Below are positions 18,193 to 25,970 of a DNA stretch of 39,816 nucleotides, piece after piece. Numbering within the stretch: position 1 is the first letter of the stretch; every line of letters begins with the position of its first letter. The notes under the pieces were generated by a model, which had not been told where the DNA came from, searched no databases, and saw only the letters and a list, made by a program, of their open reading frames with translations. Where the stretch lies: the NCBI GenBank assembly GCA_013289445.1, contig JABCZZ010000013.1, forward strand, positions 1-39,816, given 5' to 3'. The stretch comes from Alphaproteobacteria bacterium. Its GTDB lineage: Bacteria > Pseudomonadota > Alphaproteobacteria > Rickettsiales > JABCZZ01. Made by a program: the position numbers and the translations under genes.

Positions 18193-18780
18193 ATGAAAAA
18201 ACACTCATTAATTCGCATTCTACCGGTCGTATTGTTGCTGCTTGCCACAGGCATGCTGGTGACTCGGATTTATTTTCCCGATGCCCCGCTTTCCGATGAT
18301 AAAACTTGCAGCGTAATGGCAGCAAAAGACCCGGCAAGAGCCATGAAAGAGGCTGATGCATGGCGCAAACGCGATGGCAATTCGGTTGCCTCACAACATT
18401 GCGAAGCCATGGCGCTCTATGGCCTTAAGAATTATAAAGGCGCAGCCAGCCTGCTTAGCAAACTGGCCGAAGAAAACGCCCAGACCAATCCCACTCTTGC
18501 ATTAGATCTGCTTTCACAGGCAGTGGTCGCTTCGCGCTCCGACGGCGGCAACAGTTCCGCTATTGAAATGCTTTCAGACCTGTTGGCATTACCGCAGGGC
18601 ACTCTGCCTGATTCAGTGCGTGCAGGCGCGCTCACCGAACAGGCAAAGCTCTATCAGTCGAACAATGACTCCCTGCAGGCTATTCAGGATGTCGACCAAG
18701 CGTTGGCGCTAAAACCCAACGATGAAAAGGCGACAGCTTTACTTGCTGATTTATATAGCAAAACCTCCCCGGCGCGCTAA
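18193..18780 (+). CDS. TPR-repeat protein with N-terminal membrane anchor
   Basis: A 195-residue protein with a hydrophobic N-terminal segment (residues 8-27) acting as uncleaved anchor or signal peptide. Helical TPR-like repeats follow. The last repeat is clearest at SLQAIQDVDQALALKPNDEKATALLADLY. Two Cys (in KTCSVMA and ASQHCEAM) could form a disulfide if the domain is periplasmic. It is probably a scaffold in the periplasm; the partner is not evident. It is divergent from the lipoprotein gene, with 93 bp between starts. Confidence 0.75.
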   Translation: MKKHSLIRILPVVLLLLATGMLVTRIYFPDAPLSDDKTCSVMAAKDPARAMKEADAWRKRDGNSVASQHCEAMALYGLKNYKGAASLLSKLAEENAQTNPTLALDLLSQAVVASRSDGGNSSAIEMLSDLLALPQGTLPDSVRAGALTEQAKLYQSNNDSLQAIQDVDQALALKPNDEKATALLADLYSKTSPAR

Positions 18781-18791
18781 TAAAATGCTTC

Positions 18792-18841
18792 CGGAATAGC
18801 TCTATTTTTATATACAAAACCGCTGTTTTGTAATTATTCCG
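18792..18841. repeat. Nested inverted repeat between the TPR gene and the 118-residue gene
   Basis: Outer arms CGGAATA (18792-18798) and TATTCCG (18835-18841) are perfect complements. They enclose a hairpin ACAAAAC-CGCT-GTTTTGT (18814-18831, 7 bp stem, 4 nt loop). It sits after the TPR gene stop and 27 bp before the next ATG. It could be a weak terminator without a U-run, or a leader structure for the 118-residue gene. Confidence 0.45.
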
Positions 18842-18867
18842 TAACAATTATCTGGTATAGTTTAGCT

Positions 18868-19224
18868 ATGGTAGATAACCAAACATTGTTCGCAACAGGT
18901 CAATTGAATGGCTCGGTAAACACCGAGAATGCCACAGGCAAAGCCATACAGGCTGCAGGTGCATTGCTTAGATTGAACCTCGGCGACGCCAACTTAGCAA
19001 ATTCCTTCAATACGCAGGGTTTTACTGAGAAAACCATATTATCCACTTCATCGCGAAAAGGCCCGCCCGCTATGGACAGGTTACTCAAAAGCGGTCACCA
19101 GGCCTTAGCAGATGCAAAGCAGGGGGTTACTATTGAGGGTAATATTTTCTCTGTGGCGCCGATGGATACTCCCGGCCACAGCGCACCCACCGTCTCATTA
19201 AGCGGCAAAGGCGGCCGCTCTTAG
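18868..19224 (+). CDS. Hypothetical protein, 118 residues
   Basis: An open frame from an ATG at 18868, without a clear Shine-Dalgarno site. The product begins MVDNQTLFATGQLNGSV, is rich in Gly, Ser, Asn and Thr, and has no membrane segment or signal peptide. It contains SSRKGPPAMDRLLKSGHQAL and ends in a Gly/Lys/Arg tail. I do not recognise it. It lies tail to tail with the TauE/SafE gene (6 bp apart). A TATAGT-like -10 hexamer occurs about 12 bp upstream of the start. It is probably a real gene given the otherwise unexplained 450 bp and its coding-like composition, but this is not certain. Confidence 0.55.
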   Translation: MVDNQTLFATGQLNGSVNTENATGKAIQAAGALLRLNLGDANLANSFNTQGFTEKTILSTSSRKGPPAMDRLLKSGHQALADAKQGVTIEGNIFSVAPMDTPGHSAPTVSLSGKGGRS

Positions 19225-19230
19225 TCCACG

Positions 19231-20001
19231 CTAGCGTTTCAGAAAAAAGTAAATCGTAAGCACCACACCCGTGGCGATGATAAAATGTCGCACCAGTAGT
19301 GGCGGCAGACGTTTTGCATAGCTTGCACCGCTATAGCCCCCCAGCACGGAACCACATAACATGACGATCGCCTGCGGCCAGGCGATGACATGGGCCGCGA
19401 TAAAAATCACAACCGCCACGCCATTGATAGTGGAAGTGAGCACCGCCTTGAGCGCGTTCATTTCATGGATGTGGGTAAGCCCCATCAGCGCAAACATCGA
19501 CAGCAACACAATACCCATGCCCCCGCCAAAATAACCGCCATAAATAGCAATCCCCATCTGCAGACAGAACACTCCTGCATGGCTGAGCGTAGATGGTTTT
19601 TTATCGCCACGCATTTTTCTGAGTTTTTGGGCAATGCTATTGCCAAACGCAAATAACAGTGTGGCAAACAACAGCAGGTAAGGCACCAGCCCGGCAAATG
19701 TCTGTTCGGGTGTTTTAAGCAGCACAATGGTGCCGATGATCGAGCCTATCAGGCTTATGATCATGAGCGCCGGAAGCTTCTGCCGGTTCGCGGCAATCTC
19801 CGGGCGATAAGCGACGGTGCTGGCCACCATGCCAGGCCAGGTCGCCATAGTACTGGTGGCATTGGCGATGATGGGATTCATGCCGGTAAAAAGCAGCATC
19901 GGAAAAGTAAAAAAGCTTCCACCGCCCGCCACCGAATTGATGACACCGGCAAATATCGATGCCACAAACAGCAATCCGTATTCCACCATGCTCAGCCCCA
20001 T
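19231..20001 (-). CDS. Sulfite exporter TauE/SafE family permease (TSUP)
   Basis: A 256-residue polytopic membrane protein of the TSUP/DUF81 family with about eight membrane segments. The N-terminal family motif GVINSVAGGGSFFTFPMLL and the mid-protein GGYFGGGMGIVLLS are clear, marking the two halves of the internal repeat. Members move sulfite, sulfonates or other small organic anions; the substrate here is unknown. The frame starts at ATG 20001, with a second in-frame ATG at 19989 (MVEYGLLF) having better ribosome-site spacing. It overlaps the end of addB by 10 bp, so it is translated downstream of addB. Confidence 0.88.
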   Translation of the reverse strand: MGLSMVEYGLLFVASIFAGVINSVAGGGSFFTFPMLLFTGMNPIIANATSTMATWPGMVASTVAYRPEIAANRQKLPALMIISLIGSIIGTIVLLKTPEQTFAGLVPYLLLFATLLFAFGNSIAQKLRKMRGDKKPSTLSHAGVFCLQMGIAIYGGYFGGGMGIVLLSMFALMGLTHIHEMNALKAVLTSTINGVAVVIFIAAHVIAWPQAIVMLCGSVLGGYSGASYAKRLPPLLVRHFIIATGVVLTIYFFLKR

Positions 20002-22874
20002 TCCTTCACGCGGGCGAGATGGTCATACGGTTGGTAACGCCCTGCCCGGCTTCTTGCCGGCACCGCACGGTATGGGTATGTAGGATCATTGTAGATACGA
20101 ATAAGCGCAAGTAATCCTTCTTTAGCTTCGCGAATATATTCCACCGCATCTTTCTTATCGAGTGATTTGATAGCGCCTAATTTCACCGCACCACGCAATT
20201 GCCAGTATTCAAGCGCGCCCACACGGCCCCGCACTGCACTATCCCCTTCGCTGGCGATGAGGCCAAGCAGCGCAAGCTGGTTGGCGCTGCCGTCTTCGAT
20301 TTCCCGCTGGGCGGGCAATGCACCGGTTTTATAATCGATGATTGCCAAGCTGCCGTCTTTGTTTTCCTCGATACGATCGGCACGGCCCGTGAGCAGGAAA
20401 TCGCCGAGCCTTATCGTGCCCTCAACTTCCCCGGTAATTTTTACAATCGCTCCACGCCGCTCTTGTTCCTGTTCGATGACATAATGTGCAATACGTGTGA
20501 AACGCGGCCACCATAGTGTACGCGCTGACGCAAGATGAAAAAGCTCGGCAAATGCTTGTTGCCCACACTGCAAAAGCGCGTCATACGCATTAGCGGGCAA
20601 TGCGTGCGGATAGGCTTTGACAAAGCGCTCCAGCGCATCATGCACGGCGCTGCCAAAATCGGCGCCGCCCGGATCTGCATCCAGCGGGGCGAGCGGTGTG
20701 AGCCCAAGAATCTCTGAGGCATAAATAGCGTAAGGATCGGCAAGCCACGCGGCAATCTTGGTGACGGACATCTGGCGCGGCCGGGCGGCGAGCGGCGGCG
20801 TCGGTGCTGGCGCAGCCACGGGGGTGGCGACAGCTGCTTCGTCCAGCGCACGTGCCCACTGATTCCAGCGCGTATCTATGAGTGTCGGTGACCCATCAAA
20901 GGCTTTGAGCATGGTCTCAAGCTTCACCAGCCATCGGCAGGGCGTAGTGGGCACGCCGCCGCTGCGCAGTGCGCGGGTAAGAAACACTTCCGGCGAAGCG
21001 GCCAGCATAACAAAATCATGCGCCGCCTGCCCAATGCTCCGCTCGGGCGCCGGAAGGCCGAGCGCCGTACGCATTGCACGGTTAAACCATGCATCGCCGG
21101 AAAATTCCGGCGGCCAGCTGCCTTCATTGAGTCCACCCAGAATAATCCGGTCAAAAGATTGCATACGCGCTTCGATGGGGCTCAGTATTTTAAGCCGTGG
21201 ATGCACGCCATATTCGGGGCGCAGCACTTTTCCTGCGATCAGTGTATCGAATACGGCAGGATAGGCCGTGGGCGAAAGCGGTGATGCATACTCCGCAGCG
21301 CTCCGCACGTCAGCTAAAATAGCTGCCAGCATATGACCATCTTGGCCTTCCCACAATTCTTCGCCCGCAAGCGCCTCGCCACATTCCAAATGAGCCTTTA
21401 CGAGCGATTTCAAGGAAATGGCCTTGTTACCTTGCTCAAAAATCGCCGTGAGTGGCGCAAGCATCTGTTCGAGCCTCTGCAGCAACAATTCAGCGTCTTT
21501 GGCGGGATGCTTGCTGCGATTAAGCGCCAGCCGCAGCCCTGCAAGTCCATGATGCATACGCACGCCACGAAGCACCGCAATTTCAATAGTGCGCGCCGCC
21601 TCAAGGCAGGCAATGCGTTCCATGCCCAGGTGGGTAAGCGGATGTTTTAGCAGCCCCAGCAGCGGAGCCGGTGATGCATTGCTGTCCGCCACTTCCAGCA
21701 ACAGCCGCAAGAAACCTGCAACCGGCGCCTGCATCAGGGCGCATCCCGCTGAATCATCAATAGTGATGCCAAATCGTTCCAGAATGGCTGCAACCTGCCT
21801 TGCAAGCGTGCGATCGTGCGTAATCAACGCTGCCGTGCGACCTTTTTCTTCCAATGCCTCGCGCAGCATGAGCGCAACAATGACGGCTTCTTCACGGCTG
21901 CTTGCGGCATCAACGCGGCGAAGCCCTGATACAGCCCGTTCTATGTTTATCGCATCGCGCCGCCATGTGCCGGTTTCACCAGGACGCATCACTTCAGACA
22001 ACAGATGCGATCTTTCACCTTCAGCTTCCCCGATAGTCACCACCGATTCGCGGGAACATTCGAGCTCTGCAAGCAGATGGCGAAGCCCCCATTGCGGATG
22101 ACTTTCGGTAAGCGAAAAGAAATATTCGTTATCCGCCTGCGTATCTAACCCCGGAAGAACAATATAACCTTGAGGTGCCGCAACAATGCTCTTAAGCAAG
22201 TGGGCCGTAGCAGGCACACTGCCGGTAGTGCCCGCTGCAATCACCGGTGTTTCAGGGGGTGTTTCTTTCCAGTAGTAGGCAAGCGCGCTGAGCCTCTGAC
22301 TGCGGTAATATTCGGGGCCCAGCAACCCCTCCTCTGCCGCCAGTTTAGGCCAATGTTCGGAAAGAATTTCAAGAAACCTGGTCGTCTCCTGCCAATGCTT
22401 GGCGAATCGGTCAGGCACCAGCTTCTGCAGTCCCTCGAGCGAGACTTGTTCACGCTCAAGCTCATCAAATAACGTGGCAAGTTCGCCTGCCAGCTTAAGG
22501 GTATTATCCATCCGCCCCTGCCCGGCAATATTGCCGCCGCTAAAACGTTCGGTAAGCTGCGCCAGAATGAATAGCCGCTTATATTCGAAAGCAGCGGCAG
22601 GCGGGTCTTGCTCAAAACCCGTTGGAAGCGGTGCGGACAGTAACATATCCTCGTCTACATCGCCAAGCGGCTGCATGCGCGGCAACAGCAGTGGCTTTCC
22701 ACCCGTTACCTGCAGAAATGCCTCGCGTTGCGACAGGCATGCGCGCCTTGAAGGCAGTAACAATAAAACCCGCGCAAGCTGATGCGGCTCTTCGCCAAAC
22801 TTCTCAAGCACCCACTGCGCAAGTGTTCTGGCAAACGGCTTGCCCGCAGGAATCGTAAAGAGTTTGTTTTTCAT
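19992..22874 (-). CDS. addB: Double-strand break repair protein AddB (alphaproteobacterial type)
   Basis: A 960-residue subunit of the AddAB helicase-nuclease that processes double-strand ends for RecA loading. The N-terminus has the degenerate helicase-like start VLLLLPSRRACLSQREAFLQ. A central segment (ILSPIEARMQSFDRIILGGL, then NEGSWP) matches AddB/RexB. The C-terminus carries the PD-(D/E)XK nuclease core, GRADRIE followed by AIIDYKTG and a downstream QLALLG. Typical alphaproteobacterial AddB is 950-1050 residues. In many relatives addA follows directly; here a TauE/SafE gene follows instead. No clear ribosome site precedes the ATG at 22874. Confidence 0.92.
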   Translation of the reverse strand: MKNKLFTIPAGKPFARTLAQWVLEKFGEEPHQLARVLLLLPSRRACLSQREAFLQVTGGKPLLLPRMQPLGDVDEDMLLSAPLPTGFEQDPPAAAFEYKRLFILAQLTERFSGGNIAGQGRMDNTLKLAGELATLFDELEREQVSLEGLQKLVPDRFAKHWQETTRFLEILSEHWPKLAAEEGLLGPEYYRSQRLSALAYYWKETPPETPVIAAGTTGSVPATAHLLKSIVAAPQGYIVLPGLDTQADNEYFFSLTESHPQWGLRHLLAELECSRESVVTIGEAEGERSHLLSEVMRPGETGTWRRDAINIERAVSGLRRVDAASSREEAVIVALMLREALEEKGRTAALITHDRTLARQVAAILERFGITIDDSAGCALMQAPVAGFLRLLLEVADSNASPAPLLGLLKHPLTHLGMERIACLEAARTIEIAVLRGVRMHHGLAGLRLALNRSKHPAKDAELLLQRLEQMLAPLTAIFEQGNKAISLKSLVKAHLECGEALAGEELWEGQDGHMLAAILADVRSAAEYASPLSPTAYPAVFDTLIAGKVLRPEYGVHPRLKILSPIEARMQSFDRIILGGLNEGSWPPEFSGDAWFNRAMRTALGLPAPERSIGQAAHDFVMLAASPEVFLTRALRSGGVPTTPCRWLVKLETMLKAFDGSPTLIDTRWNQWARALDEAAVATPVAAPAPTPPLAARPRQMSVTKIAAWLADPYAIYASEILGLTPLAPLDADPGGADFGSAVHDALERFVKAYPHALPANAYDALLQCGQQAFAELFHLASARTLWWPRFTRIAHYVIEQEQERRGAIVKITGEVEGTIRLGDFLLTGRADRIEENKDGSLAIIDYKTGALPAQREIEDGSANQLALLGLIASEGDSAVRGRVGALEYWQLRGAVKLGAIKSLDKKDAVEYIREAKEGLLALIRIYNDPTYPYRAVPARSRAGRYQPYDHLARVKEWG

Positions 22875-22943
22875 ACATTATTAACTATCTCTATTTATAG
22901 TATCTGCAAAGTCAGAAACGCGCCGCTCAAAAAATGCGTTAAC

Positions 22944-22951
22944 GGAGGAAG
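22944..22951 (+). promoter_or_regulatory. Strong ribosome-binding site of the RecA-fold ATPase gene
   Basis: GGAGGAAG, with the GGAGG core 7 nt before the ATG at 22956. It decides this start over an in-frame but spurious upstream extension that overlaps the divergent addB gene. Confidence 0.8.
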
Positions 22952-22955
22952 TATA

Positions 22956-24578
22956 ATGACCGAATTCACTGATATATCCGCCAAAAGCATCAAGCATGAG
23001 CTTGAGACGCTCTGGGCGGCGCACGCGCAAGCGGGCCTGAAAGGCCAGATGTCGTTGTTCTCGCAGACTATACAGGAGCCTTGGCGCAGCAAGGACCCTG
23101 GCGTTATTTTTTGGTTCGGCCCGGACGATAGCGATAAAGTCATCGAGGAAATCAAGAAATACTACAATGACGGCAAATTGCCAAATACCCCTCTGCTGCT
23201 CAATCCCATTGTTCATGACGAGAACAAGAAAGCACTTGGCAGCGGTGTGGTCTGGGCGACAGGTTTCGCCCTCGGCGTCGATCGATTACACGAAAATCAG
23301 CGTGAGCGCGTAAGTGGTCTTGGCGCGCTGAGCTGTTACTTCGATCGTGGCGACGTAAAACAGGTAGGCCTTAAAATGCTCGGCTTCGTCAAGAAGGCGT
23401 TGCCGCCGCTTGAAGATGGCATCACAGTAGCCGGCTGCCATGAACTTTATGATGTTTCCGGCTTTAAAAGCGAGGAATACGGCCGCTTTTATCTCCTCTC
23501 AGGCATTTCCTATCTTGGCAAGCATGGCAGTTTCAGGCAGCCGAATTTTTTTGACTTGGTACCGGAAGGCACGGAGATCAAGAAAATCGTTGCTTCGCAA
23601 AAGGTAGATCCCAAATTTCTTGCCGACGCTTCTTTTTGCTGGAACGCTTATGATCGGCATCATTCGCTTTATATTAAGTTCGGCGTCGATCCTGCCAAGG
23701 TGGAGAACAATCTCAAGTTCTACAATCTTTGTGCGCGCGATATCGAACTGTTCGACGCTACCGGTGCGAAACATGCACATGCGGAAACCAAGGCCGAATT
23801 CGATTTCCTTGTTAAAGGCTGGATTCCTCGCGGCGCTATTTGCGTGGTCGGCGCGACAGGCGGTACCGGTAAATCCTCGCTTGCCCACAACCTTGCTGTG
23901 AAGGCTGCGATTGATTACAGGCCCGACGAGCCACGGCCCACCTGGCTTGGGTCGGAGATCGATTTGAAGAATTGCAAAGGCCTATGCATCTATTTTTCCG
24001 GCGAAGACGGCCCTGCCATCGTGCACGCGCGCGCCAAGGTGTTCGACCCGGAGGGGCGTGCCAACCGCGTGATGTTCCAGCGCACCGACTTTGGCGAAGG
24101 CGGCACTATTGGCACCTTCCTCAAGAAACTCATGAAGCTTCCGGATGTCTCGCTCATCGTGATTGACCCGGCGCGTAAATATCTTACGGGCGACGAGAAC
24201 GATGCCGGTGTGGTGAGTGAGTTTTTCGAGGCTATCGAAGAATTCGCCATTCGCAAGCATGCCGCCATGGTGGTTGTTCACCATTTGGTGAAAGGCGCAA
24301 AAGTGAAACACGTCTCCGAAATTTACGATCTATTGCGCGGTTCACAGGTGTTCATCGACCGCCCGCGCGTGGTGGTGGGGATGTATAACGAAGGGCAATA
24401 TACGGTCGCCGGCCTTTCCAAAAACAACATTCCGCCTCAAATGGGCATGATCCAGGGTGAACGGCTGTATGTCCGCGATGCGGCCCGGCTCGAGCTCGTG
24501 CTAGTGCCGGGTGAAAAAGGCATTCGCAATGCGAATCTGACCGAAGAAGAGATAGAGGCGCTCAAGAGCCAGTCCTAG
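22956..24578 (+). CDS. RecA-fold (AAA_25/RepA-like) ATPase with unknown N-terminal domain
   Basis: A 540-residue protein. The C-terminal half is a RecA-like ATPase of the RepA/AAA_25 type. Walker A is GATGGTGKSS at 299-308, Walker B is SLIVIDPARKYL with D404, and a sensor-like VVVHHLVKG follows. Related proteins are hexameric helicases of mobile replicons or phage-derived ATPases. Residues 1-280 show no family I recognise; they include VIFWFGPDDSDKVIEEIKKY and FALGVDRLHENQRERVSGLG. No plasmid, phage or primase genes lie nearby, so this is a chromosomal orphan. It is divergent from addB and ends 1 bp from a small lipoprotein gene. A DNA-related role is inferred only from the ATPase fold. Confidence 0.8.
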   Translation: MTEFTDISAKSIKHELETLWAAHAQAGLKGQMSLFSQTIQEPWRSKDPGVIFWFGPDDSDKVIEEIKKYYNDGKLPNTPLLLNPIVHDENKKALGSGVVWATGFALGVDRLHENQRERVSGLGALSCYFDRGDVKQVGLKMLGFVKKALPPLEDGITVAGCHELYDVSGFKSEEYGRFYLLSGISYLGKHGSFRQPNFFDLVPEGTEIKKIVASQKVDPKFLADASFCWNAYDRHHSLYIKFGVDPAKVENNLKFYNLCARDIELFDATGAKHAHAETKAEFDFLVKGWIPRGAICVVGATGGTGKSSLAHNLAVKAAIDYRPDEPRPTWLGSEIDLKNCKGLCIYFSGEDGPAIVHARAKVFDPEGRANRVMFQRTDFGEGGTIGTFLKKLMKLPDVSLIVIDPARKYLTGDENDAGVVSEFFEAIEEFAIRKHAAMVVVHHLVKGAKVKHVSEIYDLLRGSQVFIDRPRVVVGMYNEGQYTVAGLSKNNIPPQMGMIQGERLYVRDAARLELVLVPGEKGIRNANLTEEEIEALKSQS

Positions 24579-24579
24579 A

Positions 24580-24747
24580 CTAGCTTGCGTCAGACGGATG
24601 AAGCCACCAGTCATTGACAGGATGACGCGGACCGCAGGGGCTGCCTTCGGTGCCTGCGCAGGGACTTTTCAATTCCGTATGCGGCGCCTGGCAAGCAGCA
24701 AGCACACCAAGCATCAGGGTGATCATGACAGCAACGCGTATGTTCAT
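24580..24747 (-). CDS. Small lipoprotein, VirB7-like (55 residues)
   Basis: A short gene with full signals: GGAG 7 nt before the ATG at 24747, and a stop at 24580. The product starts with a hydrophobic signal and a clean lipobox L16-A-A-C19. The mature part has two SPC motifs (ELKSPCAGTEGSPCGPR) and then HPVNDWWLHP. This LKSPC...SPC...PVN.WW pattern resembles small lipoproteins linked to type IV secretion (VirB7-like) in Rickettsiales and relatives, as I remember them. No other secretion genes are in this window. The two mature-region Cys could form disulfides. Confidence 0.75.
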   Translation of the reverse strand: MNIRVAVMITLMLGVLAACQAPHTELKSPCAGTEGSPCGPRHPVNDWWLHPSDAS

Positions 24748-24859
24748 GGCTTATCTCCGGTTGTTTTATTTATTATTGGCGGGCAGGCTACTACCATCCG
24801 CCGAAGAGGTCAACTGCCCACTATATTAAAAAATGAAGCCCTGTGGATGAAATAACTAT

Positions 24860-25252
24860 TTACTTCTGATCGCTATGCGGAAGTTTCTTTTCCAGCTCAT
24901 CGGTCGCAATTATCATCTTGCGGATGATTTCCGAGGTCACGCCCTTGGTAAATTCAAGCCTGAGGCGCTGCAGACCCGCTCCATCGGAAGAAGAACGGCA
25001 GGTAAAACGAAATTCTTCCGCAGCAAAACCGCCTACTTCCTGGAGTTTGCTGGACATATAATTTATCATGCTATTGGCGGAATCCCTGTCGAGCGCAAAA
25101 AGAATATTGGCCTGCGGTGACATCAGCGGGCGCGCGTAATGGGTTTCTTCCTTGAAACTTCCCTGCAATACATCCACCAGCGCGTTGATGACGCGGTGCG
25201 AGCTATCGAAATCAATTCCGTATGGTTCTCTGAATACTGCTGAGGTCGCCAT
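24860..25252 (-). CDS. Hypothetical protein, 130 residues
   Basis: An open frame from ATG 25252 to a stop at 24860. The product is soluble and mixed alpha/beta: SSHRVINALVDVLQGSF, then ANILFALDRDSANSMINYMS and LRLEFTKGVTSEIIRKMI. No signal peptide or membrane segment is seen, and I recognise no family. There is no clear Shine-Dalgarno site. The gene lies upstream of the small lipoprotein on the same strand (112 bp gap). It is divergent from the 25580 gene across an AT-rich region with inverted repeats. Confidence 0.7.
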   Translation of the reverse strand: MATSAVFREPYGIDFDSSHRVINALVDVLQGSFKEETHYARPLMSPQANILFALDRDSANSMINYMSSKLQEVGGFAAEEFRFTCRSSSDGAGLQRLRLEFTKGVTSEIIRKMIIATDELEKKLPHSDQK

Positions 25253-25351
25253 AAATTGGATGCTCAGTGTTCGCGTTATTTATAGTCAAATACTAGCATA
25301 GTTTTTTTAGAATATGATTAATTTTCTATGACAATTGGTTAACATTAACTT

Positions 25352-25377
25352 TTAATGCTTCACAATTTGAGCATTAA
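25352..25377. repeat. Inverted repeat 1 in the AT-rich divergent intergenic region
   Basis: Perfect 8 bp arms TTAATGCT and AGCATTAA around a 10 nt loop. It is the first of three inverted repeats in the 327 bp gene-free stretch 25253-25579. That stretch holds no supportable ORF or RNA gene. It could be an operator or a hairpin. Confidence 0.5.
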
Positions 25378-25412
25378 TCATTTCATGGCTACGCGAGTAT
25401 TCTTAGAGTCAG

Positions 25413-25441
25413 ACTTGATTTGCACAAAGTTCAAATCAAGT
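25413..25441. repeat. Inverted repeat 2 in the AT-rich divergent intergenic region
   Basis: Perfect 10 bp arms ACTTGATTTG and CAAATCAAGT around a 9 nt loop (CACAAAGTT), followed by AATTTATTT. Both flanking genes point away, so a terminator here would end only a non-coding transcript. An operator is the other reading. Confidence 0.55.
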
Positions 25442-25473
25442 AATTTATTTCATTAGGACATAATATTTTAAGT

Positions 25474-25496
25474 ATTATTAATATATTGTTAATAAT
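25474..25496. promoter_or_regulatory. Inverted repeat 3 with embedded CtrA-like box
   Basis: Perfect 8 bp arms ATTATTAA and TTAATAAT around TATATTG. The inner part (25478-25492) is TTAA-N7-TTAA, the spacing of CtrA sites, although the final C of the consensus is missing. It lies 88 bp before the ATG of the 25580 gene, a plausible activator distance. Local AT richness raises the chance of coincidence. Confidence 0.3.
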
Positions 25497-25579
25497 TCTA
25501 TGTCATACATGGCGCCTGCACAAGTAGCGCATAAGTTGTATTGAATAATTTGTAAAACAATTTTAAGTATAGGAAATAT

Positions 25580-25969
25580 ATGCGTAAGTCATTAATTAGT
25601 AAGGTTAAAATAGAAATTGAGAAACAGCTTAAAGATTATTTGCGTGAAGAAGGCATTGAGCTCTCGGTAGCCGCCAACGATAATCACGTGATTGGCAATC
25701 CTGTCGTCATGCTGGAGACTATCGAAGGCAAACCGCTTGAAGGCTATAAACTTCTGTCAGAAATACGCGTCATATTGGGGATTCTTGGCAAACCCTGGCA
25801 ATGCGATGCGTTGGTCAATGGCATATACAATGCCCTGCAACCTCACCAAATCACTCTTTCAGAACTTACGGTTCTGCTTATGGGCTTGCATGTGGAATCT
25901 ACGCATTGCGTACGGCCCCGCCGCCAGCGCAAGCGCACGGTGATGCGCTATATTGTCGAAGAAAACTAA
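25580..25969 (+). CDS. Hypothetical protein, 129 residues
   Basis: An open frame from ATG 25580 with AGGA 5 nt upstream. The product has an amphipathic, charged N-terminal helix (SKVKIEIEKQLKDYLREEG), a central part with GNPVVMLETIEGKPLEGYKL, and a basic C-terminus (CVRPRRQRKRTVMRYI) that could bind nucleic acid. There is no membrane segment. The alternation of a beta-rich middle and LVNGIYNAL helix faintly recalls small phage tail-completion proteins, but no phage genes surround it and I do not make that call. It ends 1 bp from the convergent Pro-rich gene. Confidence 0.7.
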   Translation: MRKSLISKVKIEIEKQLKDYLREEGIELSVAANDNHVIGNPVVMLETIEGKPLEGYKLLSEIRVILGILGKPWQCDALVNGIYNALQPHQITLSELTVLLMGLHVESTHCVRPRRQRKRTVMRYIVEEN

Positions 25970-25970
25970 A

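Noticed and set aside
22956..24578. The RepA-like ATPase as a sign of an integrated plasmid
   Set aside because: No replication origin, partition, mobilisation or integrase genes and no flanking direct repeats were seen.
25385..25456. A 24-residue frame (MATRVFLESD...) in the AT-rich intergenic region
   Set aside because: No ribosome site, and it runs through the inverted repeat; no independent support.
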